Source of the DNA: Paraniabella ginsengisoli
GTDB taxonomy: Bacteria; Bacteroidota; Bacteroidia; Chitinophagales; Chitinophagaceae
DNA: 64,000 bases
Reading direction: 5' to 3'
Assembly (NCBI RefSeq): GCF_022513635.1
Contig: NZ_JAKWBL010000001.1
Span: 1,240,001-1,304,000 of the forward strand
The notes below the pieces were generated by a model. The model did no database searches, had not been told where the DNA came from, and saw only the letters and a program-made list of their open reading frames with translations. A program made the position numbers and the translations under genes. Within the stretch, counting starts at the first letter, position 1, and every line of letters begins with the position of its first letter. This document shows, piece by piece, positions 18,318 through 31,753 of the stretch.

Positions 18318-19265
18318 TCAATTCACCTGCTTTATTTTTTTACCAAACACAGAAATATTAACGTAGCGTTTTGGATGTACGCGAAGATCATCCAGTAAAA
18401 TTTCCATGCTTAATAATACATCATTCATCTTATTATAAAGTTGCCTGTCATTCATAAGAGCGCCAAGGCTTCCGTTGGGATTGCTGATATTGTTAACAGC
18501 TGAATTAAGATTTGCGATCGTAGCGTTTAAGCTATCAACCGTATTTTGAAACTGTAATTGTTTAAGATTGCCTGTAAATGTATTGGCATTATTTAAAATG
18601 CCCTCAATAGCTTCATTCTGATTTTTAAGATTACCTGTTATGGCACTTACATTGTCAAGTGTTTGTGCTAAAGGCTTATTTATTCCGTTTAGCAAAGCAT
18701 TAAGCGATGCAGTTGAATAATTTAAATTGGCGATCGCGTTCTGCACATCTCTTTGCGTACCGGCATTTAAAATGTGATTGAAGTTGGAAAGCAGCAATGT
18801 TACAGAATCAGCAACTGTTTTAATTTTACCCATTAAAGGTTTCGCTTCCGAAGTAAGATTGCCCAAAAGCCCAGCCTCTTCTTTTGTTGCAAGCCTGTCT
18901 CCATCTTTCAACAAAGTTTTAGAATCCCCTCTCTCAATAACTATGTTGGCTGATCCAAGCAGACTTCCTTCTATGAAGGCAACAGAATTGGATGGTATAT
19001 TAACATCTTCAGTTATACTTATTGTAACTTTTACTGCGGTAACATTTTCATCTGCTGGTTCCAAAGAATAAACGTTACCTACCGTTAAACCGTTTATTTT
19101 TACAAAGTTTGACTTTTCGAGGCCACCCACTGATTTGAAAATAGCGTAGAGTTTTGGTGTATGATTGAAGATGTCTTTTGCTTTTAAAAACCTGAATCCA
19201 ATGATAAGTATCGCTATAGATACTATCGCCAGCGCTCCAACTTTTACTTCATTTGAAATTTTCAT
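18318..19265 (-). CDS. MlaD family protein (MCE domain)
   Basis: 315 residues. The N-terminal helix EVKVGALAIVSIAILIIGFRFL anchors it in the inner membrane. The MCE domain (residues about 35-115, with KSVGGLEKSNFVKINGLTVGNV and IEGSLLGSANIVIERG) forms the lipid tunnel of Mla-type transporters. The C-terminal half is a long helical, coiled-coil-like stretch with many Asn and Leu. It belongs to the retrograde phospholipid or outer-membrane lipid trafficking system; no MlaE or MlaF gene is in the window. The order amidase-mlaD-ostA, with lptD divergent, is a common Bacteroidota arrangement as I recall. Confidence 0.85.
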   Translation of the reverse strand: MKISNEVKVGALAIVSIAILIIGFRFLKAKDIFNHTPKLYAIFKSVGGLEKSNFVKINGLTVGNVYSLEPADENVTAVKVTISITEDVNIPSNSVAFIEGSLLGSANIVIERGDSKTLLKDGDRLATKEEAGLLGNLTSEAKPLMGKIKTVADSVTLLLSNFNHILNAGTQRDVQNAIANLNYSTASLNALLNGINKPLAQTLDNVSAITGNLKNQNEAIEGILNNANTFTGNLKQLQFQNTVDSLNATIANLNSAVNNISNPNGSLGALMNDRQLYNKMNDVLLSMEILLDDLRVHPKRYVNISVFGKKIKQVN

Positions 19266-19632
19266 CCGGATATTTTTTATACTTTAATTTGGTCTGATGA
19301 AACGCTGACTATACATTTCTGGGTTTTCAGAAAATAAATCATGCTTCGTTTCATACGTTAATTTTATTTCTCATTTTTTGCCACATGCCCTGCCTTATGA
19401 GCCTGTCTACTAGTTTTCGGATTCGTCAAAATACATCATAACTTTCGGTATTCAAAGCGCTTATGGTTCATTTCCTTTATAAATTTACATAAGGTTTTGT
19501 AGTCGCGTCTTGACATATTTTTGATAGTCAGATTGATAAGTATTGCAATATAGGTCATTAGACAAATTATATGCCTGATTTCTTTTGTTAGTCAACGGTC
19601 AAAATTCAGGAAAATAGTTCAAATAACTTATG
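19266..19632. other. Intergenic region without recognisable feature
   Basis: 367 bp between mlaD and the amidase gene. It contains ATGAAACGCTGACTATACAT near 19296, loosely like the repeat at 11341, and AT-rich text. No open frame, RNA gene, hairpin or promoter box stood out. Confidence 0.4.
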
Positions 19633-20576
19633 TTATCCATATTTTTCCAGATAAACCTTCACAGCATTAACAATATTTTCTACAATTGTCTTCTGCCCAT
19701 TCTCACTCATTAGGTAAGCCTGGTCATCATTATTACTAATAAAGCCCATTTCTACAAGTATACTTGGCATGCCCGTAGCTTGTAATACCCAAATGCCTTT
19801 ATGGTTTCGCTGCTGCACACCACGGCTTGTGCGGCCACTTGAAACGAATTCTTTTTCTACAAGCGTTGCCAGTGCATAACTTTTTCTGAAGTAATGCTGC
19901 GCATAGATCAACATCCTGGCTTTTTCGGCAGGATCATTTAAGTCGGGCAGCTTTAAACTGTCAGCATCATTGCCTTCTGTTTCTTCATTGTAATAATCTT
20001 CATCTTCTTCAGGCATGTTATCACGTAAAGAGGAGAGCTTCTGATCATTTTTACCAACGGCCCATATATAAGTTTCGGTGCCTTTTGCTTTGTTCTCCAC
20101 CCAAACATTTTCATACCTGTTCACATAATAGGTTTGCTTTACCTTTTTTTGCCCTTTTTAACGTATCTGGTTTTGGCTGTTCTTCCTACTACCTTTTTTG
20201 TATACCAGCCACCAGGATGCCTTCCTGCCGCATTACAATGCAATGAAATAAAAAGTTCTCCATGATTTTCGTTGGCAAACTCTGCCCTGTAACGATTTGC
20301 GGCATTTGCATTGGTATGATTTCCCGGCAATGGGTAATTAGGTCGTGTTTCAAGTGTTTTGATGGTTGGAAATGTTTCCCTTAAAGCTACTGCCAGTTTT
20401 TTAGCAACTGCAAGCGTAATAGTAGCTTCATTGGTTTCGGTGCCGCGTGCACCAATATCTGAACCCCCATGGCCGGCATCAACTATAATTGTTTTTACTG
20501 GCGGAACAGCTTGTTGGCTATTTGTAATTAAACATAAACTCACCAAATAAGCAGAAAGAAATACGGATCGGATCAT
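19633..20576 (-). CDS. N-acetylmuramoyl-L-alanine amidase, Amidase_3 type (one frameshift)
   Basis: A secreted peptidoglycan amidase of about 314 residues. The signal peptide is MIRSVFLSAYLVSLCLITNS from ATG 20576. Zinc and catalytic motifs appear as VDAGHGGSDIGARG near 33, ELFISLHCNAAG near 108 and SILVEMGFISNNDDQ near 272. The insert between them carries an acidic linker (NMPEEDEDYYNEETEGND). The frame breaks at the seven-base run 20144-20150; one more A gives KKGKKKVKQTYYVNRYENVW. It cuts the amide bond between muramic acid and the stem peptide and helps cell separation. The gene is divergent from lptD. Confidence 0.9.
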
Positions 20577-20802
20577 CAATTGATATAAAATTTATAAAAG
20601 CCTTTAACAATCATAGTTTAGGACATTGTTAATTTAAGACAAATGCTTTGACTATATGACTTGTTGTCCCCATATTTGCAAAGTGCTACCGCGACATATT
20701 TTTTGTTAAAATTGACCGAAGCAACTATGTACACATTTTTTCATCGGCGCTCATTAAATTAGAATGAAAAAATTACTGTACGTTTGCGAACTTTGAGAAC
20801 CA

Positions 20803-23727
20803 ATGCGCAAATTTAAAAGAATTTACCATGCCGTACTTCTACTTACTGTTATCTTCCTTTTAACGGTCAGTAAACAAATTGGCGCTATCAATTTTTGGGG
20901 ACAAAGAACTGCTGCTGTTACGGAACAAGGTTTAACCAAAAAGCAAGGCTTTTCTTTCCTTCGGGATACTATTTTAAAAGACACCATTCCAGCAATTAGC
21001 GATACAATACCTGGTCAAAAAGACACTACACTTGTTGGCGATAGTACATTTATCGACACCAGTCAAAAACCAAGGATAGACACATTTACGTTAAAAATAT
21101 CAAAGGATACCTTATCTGCTCCGGTTGTATATTCTGCACAGGATTCTGTTATAGGATTGGTTCAGGGAAAAACTATTGAACTGTATGGAAAAGCAAAAAC
21201 GGAGTATGAAACAAGTTCATTAGAAGCTCCTTACATGAGATTGAACCAGGCTACAGGTATTGTAACCGCTGTATCTGGTAAAGACAGCACCGGAGCTGTC
21301 AGCGATTATGTAAAAATGAACGATGGCCAAAGTGAATACCAGTCTGATAGCCTGAAGTATAACTTTAAGAATCAGCGGGGAATTATTACGGGTACCATTT
21401 CTCAACAGGGTGAGATGTTCGTCCATTCCCAGTTATCTAAAAAAGTAAATGAGAACACTGTTTATGCCAGCGGGAATTTTTTTACGACTTGTAATTTGGA
21501 TCATCCGCATTTTGGATTCCGGGCCAACCGCGCTAAAATTGTAAATAAAAAATTAGCGGTTACAGGAGCAGTACGTCCAGAATTTGACTCTGTTCCCGTT
21601 CCGATCTATTTACCGTTTGGCTTTTATCCGCTTTACCAGGGTCGACATTCTGGTGTTATGGCGCCAAGTTTTGAAACAAACGATCAGGAAGGTGTTGGTT
21701 TGTCTGGTTTAGGTTACTATTTGGGTATTAGCGATTATTGGGATGTTCAGTTTTATGGAGATATCTATTCATGGGGTACCTGGAGGTTGAACGCAAATCC
21801 AACTTACAGAAAATTATATAAATACCAGGGAAATTTGAATTTTGGTATTCAAAGTACAAGAAGGAACGCGAAAGGTGACCCGGATTTTTACAAAAGCAAT
21901 ACCTATTCTCTCGGATGGTCGCATAGTTCAGACAACCGATCCCGGCCAGGCGTCAATTTTGGAGCTAATGTAAACTGGAGCTCGACAGGATATAACCGGA
22001 ATTTATCTAATATCCCTATGGCTCCGTACAATAACGTACTTAACTCTTCTATTACCTATTCAAAGCAATGGCAGGATAAACCTTATAACCTGACTTTGGC
22101 AATGAACCATAGCCAAAACAATAATACCAGGTTAATGACGATTAACTTTCCTACAGCAAACTTTGCTGTAACGACTGTTTATCCTTTCCAGAAAAAGAAA
22201 GCGTTGGTTCATCCAAAAAATGGTATGAACAATTGGGTATTGGTTATACTGGTAGTTTCAGAAACGATTTTAACTTTTATGATACGGTAGCCTACTCCAA
22301 AAAAATGACCTTATAGATAATAGAAGAATTTACGAGTTTTTATTAGATACTGCACGTTGGAGTGCTAATCATAATATACCTATTACTTTGTCTTTACCTG
22401 CTATTGCAGGCGGAGCGCTGGTTATTGCACCATCAGTTTCTTACTCGCAAGAGTGGGTAGATGGGATAAGTACACTTTCCTGGGGACCTAAAACATTTTA
22501 CACTGGTAAGGTTGGAGGGGAGATAGTTCTTACGTAAAAGACACTATTAATCTTGCCCTCGAACGTGCATTTAAAATAAAACAGCAGATGTCGTTTGGCA
22601 TATCATTCAATACGGCACTGTATGGTAATTATCAGTTTAAAGGTGAAAAAATAAAAGCCATCAGGCATGTGATCCGGCCAACATTCGGATTGAGTTATAC
22701 ACCCGACCTGACGCGGCAATTTTGGAAAACCGTACAGATTGATAGCCTTGGAACACAAGCCGTATACAATCAGTTAGATGGATTATTTTCAAGGAACATA
22801 AATCAGTTTACAAGCAGGCGATCGGGCGGTATCAATTTCGGAATAGATAATAACCTTGAAATGAAAGTGAAAGCCAAACCTAAAAAGAAAAAAGAAGGTG
22901 AAGAAGATGACGGAACAGACGCCACTTTGGATACGTATGCAAACACATCAAAGGAAGATGCGGAAGATGGTATAAAAAAGATAAAGCTGATTGATGGCTT
23001 TGGATTCAACGGCTCCTATAATTTCCTCGCAGATAGCATGAGGCTGTCACCGATAAGTATGTACTTCAGAACTAATCTTTTTGAAAAGATCAATATTAAT
23101 GCATCGGCAACGCTGGTGCCATACCAGCTGAATGATTACGGTTATGCCACATCTACTTACGCATGGGCCAATGGTGGTGGAAAAATAGGAACGGTAACCA
23201 ATGCTAATGTTTCCATGAGTACCAGTTTTCAAAGTAAACCAAAAGACCCGGAAAAAGCTAAAGTAAGAGAAAAAGCTATCAATGAAAGGCTCAACGACCC
23301 GATGCTGATGGATGAGCAACAAAGGCTGTTGGAATATGCACGCCAGAACCCGGCAGAGTTTGTAGATTTTAACACACCGTGGTCTGTTAGCTTATCTTAT
23401 TCTCTTAGTTATGCGCGCCGGGGCCGTAATTTAAACACGCTTCGAAGTACTACAAATCCGGTTACATCCAGCGTAAACTTCAATGGCAGTTTTAACCTTA
23501 CTCCCAAATGGAATTTTAGTGTGAACGGTTATTATGATTTTACAACCAGCCAAATACAAACTTTTTCAATGGCAATTTCCCGAGATCTGCATTGCTGGCA
23601 GATGTCAATCAACGTAACACCTATCGGATTATACCGCTTCTTCAATTTTACCATTAGTCCTAAAGCAAGCCTTTTGCAGGATCTGAAGATTAATCGTACC
23701 AGATCTTTTGTTACTAACCCCAATTAA
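20803..23727 (+). CDS. lptD: LPS-assembly protein LptD (three frameshifts)
   Basis: An outer-membrane beta-barrel of about 975 residues inserting LPS in the outer leaflet. Residues 1-130 have an N-terminal helix (RIYHAVLLLTVIFLLTVS) and a Ser/Thr-rich linker. An OstA-like segment follows (KTIELYGKAKTEYETSSLEAPYM), then the LptD C-terminal barrel with GFYPLYQGRHSGVMAPSFE and NRTRSFVTNPN at the end. Frames join by one base each at the A5 run 22192-22196, the A7 run 22299-22305 and near 22510-22520. The piece 22291-22587 translates as YSKKNDLIDNRRIYEFLLDTARW in the corrected frame. Three single deletions restore one frame. The gene is divergent from the amidase gene. Confidence 0.88.
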
Positions 23728-23732
23728 AACGA

Positions 23733-24472
23733 TTATTTCTTTTTCCTGTTTATAATAAAATTTTCCATCGTATTGTAAACGCTCGCTTTTAATTCAACTG
23801 CCGAAATACCTTCCGATGATATTGGTTCGAGAAAGCGTATCTCTAAGGTGCGTGGTAAAAAAAGAAAGTTTTATGTAAAGGCACAGCTTCCTTTGTTCCT
23901 GAAATGACGGTGGGTATAACGGCGGTCTTTGTTTCGTGAGCCAGCTTGAAAGCCCCGTTGTAGAAAGGTTTCAGGGGTTCCCTTGTTCTATTTCGTGTGC
24001 CTTCCGGGTATATGCACATGTGCATGCCCATCTTTAATACCCATTTCATTTTATCAAAACTTTCCTTGCGGCTTCTTTCACTTCTGCGATCAACAAGAAC
24101 TGATCCTTTCGCATAATACAATCCAAACAAAGGTATTTTTGCGAAACTCATTTTGGCAATTGTTTTGTTAGCGCCAGGAATAAAAGGAGAAGAAAGCGGA
24201 ATATCTAATAAAGAATTATGATTGCAGGTTACAACATAACTTTTACCTTTTTCAAAATTTTCAGCGCCTTTGATTTTTATCGGGCATGCGATCAGAAACA
24301 TCCATACACGCATCCATACTCTTGAAACACGTATTAAATAGCCTGTTCCACCAGGCTCTGGTATCAGATATGAGATCAACGAAATCGGCAGTACAATTAA
24401 AAAAGTAGCGATAAAAGATATTAAACCCCATGTAGCCCAAACTCTGCCAGCTATTTCTTTTAAAATGTTCAT
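23733..24472 (-). CDS. plsC: 1-acyl-sn-glycerol-3-phosphate acyltransferase PlsC (one frameshift)
   Basis: A membrane acyltransferase of about 246 residues making phosphatidic acid. A hydrophobic N-terminus (LISFIATFLIVLPISLISYLI) precedes the catalytic motif CNHNSLLD (HX4D) near residue 82, then the EGTRNR motif near 155 and VIPTVISGTKEAVPLHK. At the seven-base run 23857-23863 the frame breaks. One more T gives HKTFFFLPRTLEIRFLEP and extends through VYNTMENFIINRKKK to a stop at 23733. ATG at 24472 overlaps the end of the DUF1016 gene by 4 bp (ATGA), so the two are probably co-transcribed. The gene ends 5 bp from lptD. Confidence 0.9.
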
Positions 24473-25503
24473 TTGTTTTCAATCAGTTTTTGAGAACTTT
24501 TAATAGCTTCTTGCAGTTTCCTTTTAAGTAGTTTTCGTTCTGGAAGTTCAGTTAAATATTCAGCTACTTTAATTCCGGATTTGTCTAATTGCAAGAGCTC
24601 TATCTGTTCAGCACTTCCTTCAGCACAAAGTATTAATCCCAATGGAGGCAATTCGTTTTTAATCATCTCATTTTTTTCCAGCCATCGCAGATATAATTCC
24701 ATTTGGCCTTTGTAGGCTGCTTTGAATTTTCCTAATTTCAATTCAACAGCAATTAATCTTTGAAGTTTTCGATGAAAAAACAGCAGATCGAGTTTGAAAT
24801 CTTCGCCATCAATAACCATTCGCTTTTGTCTTTCTACAAAAGAAAATCCTTGCCCTAATTCCAAAATAAAATATTCTAACTCCTGCAAAATGGCATCTTC
24901 TAAATCCTTTTCAGAGTAAGTATCTTTTAGCCCCAGAAAATTGAGGAAGTAAGGGTTTTTGAAAACTATATCTGGTGTAATATTGTCGTTATCTCTAAGA
25001 TTGGATATTTCTTTTTGGATGATATTTTTTGAGTTTTTACTAATAGCGCTGCGTTCATACAACATCCCATCAATCTTTTCTCTTAATGTTTTAACACTCC
25101 ATTTTTCAACGCGACACATTTCAGTATAAAAGTCTCTCTGTAATTTGTCTTTGATAGGTATCAGGGCAATAAAATGTGTCCAGCTTAATTGTCGTATCGC
25201 CGATACGACAATCTTTTGCTTAGGGAAAATTTCAGCAAATTGCATCATTCTACGCAAATTCTTTTCAGAAAAACTATTACCATAATATTGGGTCAATTGT
25301 CGCGACAGCGATACGACAATTTGCTGGCCATATACCGCTCGTTTATCGTTAAGAATATCCGAATTGATTCTCTGCCCTATTTTCCAGTAAAGCAGCGTAA
25401 GCGCACTATTCACTGTTTGTGCAACACTAGCTTTGCTTTTCTCAATTAAGGTTGAGATTTCATCATAAAGCTGCCTATCTTTTATGGTGCTGTTTTTCTT
25501 CAT
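24469..25503 (-). CDS. DUF1016 (YhcG-like) PD-(D/E)XK nuclease-fold protein
   Basis: 344 residues. Residues about 10-175 are the DUF1016 N-terminal region (YGQQIVVSLSRQLTQYYG, FSEKNLRRMMQFAEIFP, WTHFIALIPIKDKLQRDFYTEMC). The C-terminal half is the YhcG nuclease-like domain, with the motif FKLDLLFFHRKLQRLIAVELKLGKFK supplying the D and E-x-K residues of the PD-(D/E)XK fold. Function is not established; members are often isolated cargo and are suspected of acting on DNA or RNA, sometimes near restriction systems. No restriction or toxin partner is visible here. It overlaps plsC by 4 bp. Confidence 0.85.
   Translation of the reverse strand: MKKNSTIKDRQLYDEISTLIEKSKASVAQTVNSALTLLYWKIGQRINSDILNDKRAVYGQQIVVSLSRQLTQYYGNSFSEKNLRRMMQFAEIFPKQKIVVSAIRQLSWTHFIALIPIKDKLQRDFYTEMCRVEKWSVKTLREKIDGMLYERSAISKNSKNIIQKEISNLRDNDNITPDIVFKNPYFLNFLGLKDTYSEKDLEDAILQELEYFILELGQGFSFVERQKRMVIDGEDFKLDLLFFHRKLQRLIAVELKLGKFKAAYKGQMELYLRWLEKNEMIKNELPPLGLILCAEGSAEQIELLQLDKSGIKVAEYLTELPERKLLKRKLQEAIKSSQKLIENK
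25188..25212. repeat. 25-bp palindrome within DUF1016 gene
   Basis: ATTGTCGTATCG at 25188-25199 and CGATACGACAAT at 25201-25212 are a perfect 12-bp inverted repeat with one central base. It encodes IVVSAIRQL in the gene. A related 25-bp unit lies at 25296-25320. Confidence 0.8.
25296..25320. repeat. Second, diverged copy of the DUF1016 palindrome
   Basis: ATTGTCG at 25296-25302 and CGACAAT at 25314-25320 are the outer 7 bp of the inverted repeat. The middle is diverged. It encodes IVVSLSRQL in the same codon phase as the first copy. Confidence 0.7.
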
Positions 25504-25512
25504 CTGAAGCGT

Positions 25513-26097
25513 TTAGCCTATATCCGCAAAAATAGTTGATTTCAGTTTCGGCCATTCATCTTTCAATACGCTGTAAAAAACAGATGTCCGCCTCACGCCA
25601 TTCCATAAAAGTGAATGGCTTCTTAACGTGCCTTCTTCAATACCACCGATCTTTTCTAATCCTTTCCTGGCACGGATATTTAATACCCCCGTTTTGAATT
25701 CTACTCTTTCAAAATTCATTTGCTCAAATGCATAACGCATCATCACATACTTTGCATGACGATTAACCTCGGTACCTCTGAATTTTGGAGCCAGCCAACT
25801 CCATCCAATTTCAAGCCTTTTATCGTGCCAGGCAATGTTGCCAATACTGCTGCTTCCAGCAATTTCATCAGATGATTTATCAATAATGGTAAATGGGATT
25901 CTGCTGTTTTTAATGTTCGATGCAAACGCATCTTCCATCCATTCGTTAAGCTGATTCTCGTCGCTCAGATTCAAAGAGAAAAATTCCCACATACCTTTAT
26001 CCTGAACTGTGAGTTTATGAAATGCCTCAAAGTCTTTTTCATCCATAACACGAAGCAATACTTTATTTGTTTCCAGTATTAAATTTTTGGGCAGCAT
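25513..26097 (-). CDS. GNAT-family N-acetyltransferase, RimJ/RimL-like
   Basis: 194 residues with a GNAT fold. Visible parts are an N-terminal LILETNKVLLRVMDEKDFEAFHKL, the central strand region EIAGSSSIGNIAWHDKRLEIGWSWLAPKFRGTEVNRHAK where acetyl-CoA binds, and the C-terminal VLNIRARKGLEKIGGIEEGTLR typical of the RimJ-like branch. It may acetylate an N-terminal amine or a small amine; the substrate is unknown. ATG 26097 is clear and the frame intact. It is 9 bp upstream of the DUF1016 gene and may share its transcript. Confidence 0.82.
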   Translation of the reverse strand: MLPKNLILETNKVLLRVMDEKDFEAFHKLTVQDKGMWEFFSLNLSDENQLNEWMEDAFASNIKNSRIPFTIIDKSSDEIAGSSSIGNIAWHDKRLEIGWSWLAPKFRGTEVNRHAKYVMMRYAFEQMNFERVEFKTGVLNIRARKGLEKIGGIEEGTLRSHSLLWNGVRRTSVFYSVLKDEWPKLKSTIFADIG

Positions 26098-26142
26098 AAA
26101 TCTTTATATTCTTTATGTAACAACAGGGATTTAATTTTATTA

Positions 26143-26220
26143 AATCGACAGTAAATATATAGCATCAATATTGCGACGCTCCCTTCAACTGAAGAATATT
26201 GAGCATCCTACATAAATGAC
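26143..26220. repeat. GCGTCGCA-core intergenic element
   Basis: AATCGACAGTAAATATATAG, then ATATTGCGACGCTCCCTTCA, then CTGAAGAATATTGAGCATCC and TACATAAATGAC. It is one of the best preserved copies of the family and is very close to 34100-34178 at the left end. It fills the gap between the GNAT gene and ung. Confidence 0.75.
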
Positions 26221-26239
26221 ACTATTTTTCATTTCGTAG

Positions 26240-26913
26240 TTAATCTAATTTCCAATCAACTGGTTCGATGCCATTCTGCATTAAATAATCATTCGTTTTC
26301 GAAAAATGTTTACAACCTAAAAAGCCATTATGAGCTGAAAGGGGAGATGGATGTGCAGCTTTTAAAATTAGATGTTTAGACTCATCTATAAAGGCTGCTT
26401 TTTCCTGTGCAAATTTTCCCCAAAGCAGAAATACTACATGCTCTTTTTCTTCGGCAATTGTTTTGATCACTGCGTCTGTAAACTGCGACCAGCCTATTTT
26501 TGCGTGGCTCATGGGTTCTCCTGCGCGAACCGTGAGCGAGGCATTCAATAAAAAAACGCCTTCTGCAGCCCATTTGCTCAAATCACCGTTTGAAGGTTTT
26601 GACATTCCAATGTCAGCATGTAATTCTTTGAAAATATTTACCAAAGACGGTGGCGGCGGCACACCTTTTTGTACTGAAAAACATAGCCCATGCGCCTGGC
26701 CTGGGCCGTGATATGGATCCTGACCGAGTATCAATACTTTAACTTTATTAAAGGGGTAGAATTAAAAGCGTTGAAGATCATCTGCCCGGGAGGATAAATG
26801 ATCTTATTGAGTTGCTTTTCTGTTTTAAGATGATCGACGATATTTGAGAAATAAGGTTTGTCAAATTCGGCGCTTAATTTCTTTTTCCAGGAAGGATCTA
26901 TTTGTACATTCAT
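26240..26913 (-). CDS. ung: Uracil-DNA glycosylase Ung (one frameshift)
   Basis: Ung excises uracil from DNA, starting base-excision repair. About 224 residues. Motif [18 protein letters not shown] has the catalytic Asp, and [17 protein letters not shown] the His268-type residue and Leu loop. The N-terminal part is [17 protein letters not shown]. The reading frame breaks near 26750-26756; one base added to TACCCCTTTAATAAAG gives [20 protein letters not shown]. The frame order indicates a deletion. The remaining text is normal in length and motif order. Confidence 0.93.
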
Positions 26914-26989
26914 TTACCAGTTATTAAAAATCAAACTTAACATTTTTTATGTAAGGTTATTTAGTTCAACTTTGGTTTGTATTTGCTGA

Positions 26990-27056
26990 AATATGTAGGA
27001 TGACCTCTGCACAGGTGTTGAAGTGTGCGACGCAATTTTGTTGAGTATGGTTCAAA
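26990..27056. repeat. GCGTCGCA-core element, inverted orientation
   Basis: ATATGTAGGATGACC followed by GTTGAAGTGTGCGACGCAAT is a partial family member upstream of the DnaJ gene. It lacks the usual AATATA extension. Confidence 0.6.
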
Positions 27057-27104
27057 TGCTGGTTAAACAAAAAAATATTAAATTGCTGCTATCATTTTTT
27101 GAAG

Positions 27105-28007
27105 ATGGATTATATAGACTATTATAAAGTATTAGGAATTGATAAGAATGCCACCGGCGATGATATTAAGAAGGCTTATCGTAAATTGGCCAGAAAGCAT
27201 CATCCGGATCTGAATCCCAATGATCAGGAGGCCGTTAAGAAATTCCAACAAATTAATGAGGCGCATGAAGTGCTGAGCGATTCTGAGAAACGTAAGAAGT
27301 ATGACCAGTACGGCGCGGAATGGAAACATGCGGATCAGTTTGAACAGGGGCGGCAGCAAAGGCAGCAGCAGGGCGGACGGCAGCGCCCTTTTGGTGGCGA
27401 GGAGCATTTTGCGTACAGCAATGAAGGCGATTTTTCTGATTTCTTTTCGCAGATGTTTGGAAGTGGGCGTTCGCAGGCCAATGTGAAATATAAGGGACAA
27501 GATTATCGGGCAGAAGTGAAATTGAATTTGACTGACGCATATAAAACGCATCCACAAACTTTTACCGTTAACGGGAAAAATATTCGTATTACAGTGCAGG
27601 CGGGTATTGAAAACGGCCAGGAAATAAAAATAAAAAGTTATGGCGGACCAGGTATAAATGGTGGCCCGACTGGCGATCTTTTTATAACTTTTACCATAGT
27701 AAACAACACTGCGTTTACTCGTCGGGGAAACGATTTATATATTGATGTTCCTATAAATTTATATAAAGCAATGTTAGGTGGTGATGAAACAATAGAAACG
27801 CTTGATGGCAAAGTAAAACTTACAGTAAAGCCCGAAACACAGAATGGAACAAAGGTGAGACTGAAAGGCAAAGGATTTCCGGTGTACAAAAATGAAGGAA
27901 GTTTTGGCGATCTATACATTACTTGGCAGGTTGAGTTGCCGAAAAATTTAAGCGAGAAGGAAAAAGAATTATTTCAACAACTGGCAGATGAAGCCTCTAA
28001 AAAATAA
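27105..28007 (+). CDS. cbpA: DnaJ-domain co-chaperone, CbpA-like
   Basis: A J-domain protein of 300 residues. The J domain (residues 1-70) has [20 protein letters not shown] and the HPD motif in [12 protein letters not shown], which stimulates DnaK ATPase. A Gly/Gln-rich linker ([16 protein letters not shown]) and an aromatic stretch [12 protein letters not shown] follow. There is no zinc-finger domain. The C-terminal part is the substrate-binding CTD ([38 protein letters not shown]). The lack of zinc fingers and the neighbour cbpM mark it as CbpA rather than DnaJ. I chose ATG 27105 over the TTG six bases upstream because it fits [11 protein letters not shown]. Confidence 0.93.
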   Translation: MDYIDYYKVLGIDKNATGDDIKKAYRKLARKHHPDLNPNDQEAVKKFQQINEAHEVLSDSEKRKKYDQYGAEWKHADQFEQGRQQRQQQGGRQRPFGGEEHFAYSNEGDFSDFFSQMFGSGRSQANVKYKGQDYRAEVKLNLTDAYKTHPQTFTVNGKNIRITVQAGIENGQEIKIKSYGGPGINGGPTGDLFITFTIVNNTAFTRRGNDLYIDVPINLYKAMLGGDETIETLDGKVKLTVKPETQNGTKVRLKGKGFPVYKNEGSFGDLYITWQVELPKNLSEKEKELFQQLADEASKK

Positions 28008-28010
28008 GTT

Positions 28011-28286
28011 ATGACAGACCTGAACCATATTTTAGTAGAGGATTGTTGCAAATACTACAGCATTGAAACCTCGTTTGTAAGAACATTAAATGATCAGGGA
28101 CTAATTGAGTTAGAGTACACCAACCAATCCTATTTCATAAACCATGAACAGCTTTCTGTACTGGAAAAATATGTACACTTATATTATGATCTTGATATAA
28201 ATGTGGAAGGAATAGAAGCTATTAGTCACTTGCTAAAAAAGATTGAAGATCTTCAGTCAGAACTGCGCCAATTAAAAGAAGACTAA
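28011..28286 (+). CDS. cbpM: Chaperone modulator CbpM
   Basis: A 91-residue protein with a MerR-like small helical fold (LILVEDCCKYYSIETSFVRTL, YDLDINVEGIEAISHLLKKI). It starts 3 bp after cbpA, so they form an operon. CbpM binds the J domain of CbpA and inhibits it. The C-terminus is a coiled helix (IEDLQSELRQLKED). Confidence 0.88.
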   Translation: MTDLNHILVEDCCKYYSIETSFVRTLNDQGLIELEYTNQSYFINHEQLSVLEKYVHLYYDLDINVEGIEAISHLLKKIEDLQSELRQLKED

Positions 28287-28393
28287 AATATCCAATTCCC
28301 CAAAAGGAAACTGATGAGTTACAACCGTGTGGGCTTGATGTTTGATATTTTTTACAACTGTCATCTGTCATTGTTCACCTACCTTCAAAAAAA

Positions 28394-28403
28394 CAATCGT
28401 TTG
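28394..28403. promoter_or_regulatory. Operator-like word CAATCGTTTG upstream of lacZ
   Basis: CAATCGTTTG sits 86 bp before the lacZ ATG in the context AACAATCGTTTGCGCAATG. The same 10-mer lies at 31660-31669, 94 bp before the GH109 gene. The word is reminiscent of LacI-family operators (CAAACGTTTG-like), but no regulator gene is adjacent. Confidence 0.4.
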
Positions 28404-28479
28404 CGCAATGCTTTGCAATTACGAAGTTTAAGCGTTTCTTTGGGCATTGTTTTTTAACACTTGTCCAACCATAAAGTTT

Positions 28480-31637
<3,158 letters not shown>

Positions 31638-31659
31638 GACGGTGTTATCTCAATTTGCG

Positions 31660-31669
31660 CAATCGTTTG
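31660..31669. promoter_or_regulatory. Operator-like word CAATCGTTTG upstream of GH109 gene
   Basis: The identical 10-mer to 28394-28403, here in TTTGCGCAATCGTTTGTATAG, 94 bp before ATG 31754. The spacing match makes a common regulator for both glycosidase genes plausible. Confidence 0.4.
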
Positions 31670-31753
31670 TATAGATGTTTGCAACCAATCTTTTATACAT
31701 TCGTGTGGTCTGCATTTATATTAACAGTCTAACGAACAAACTTTCTCAGTATA

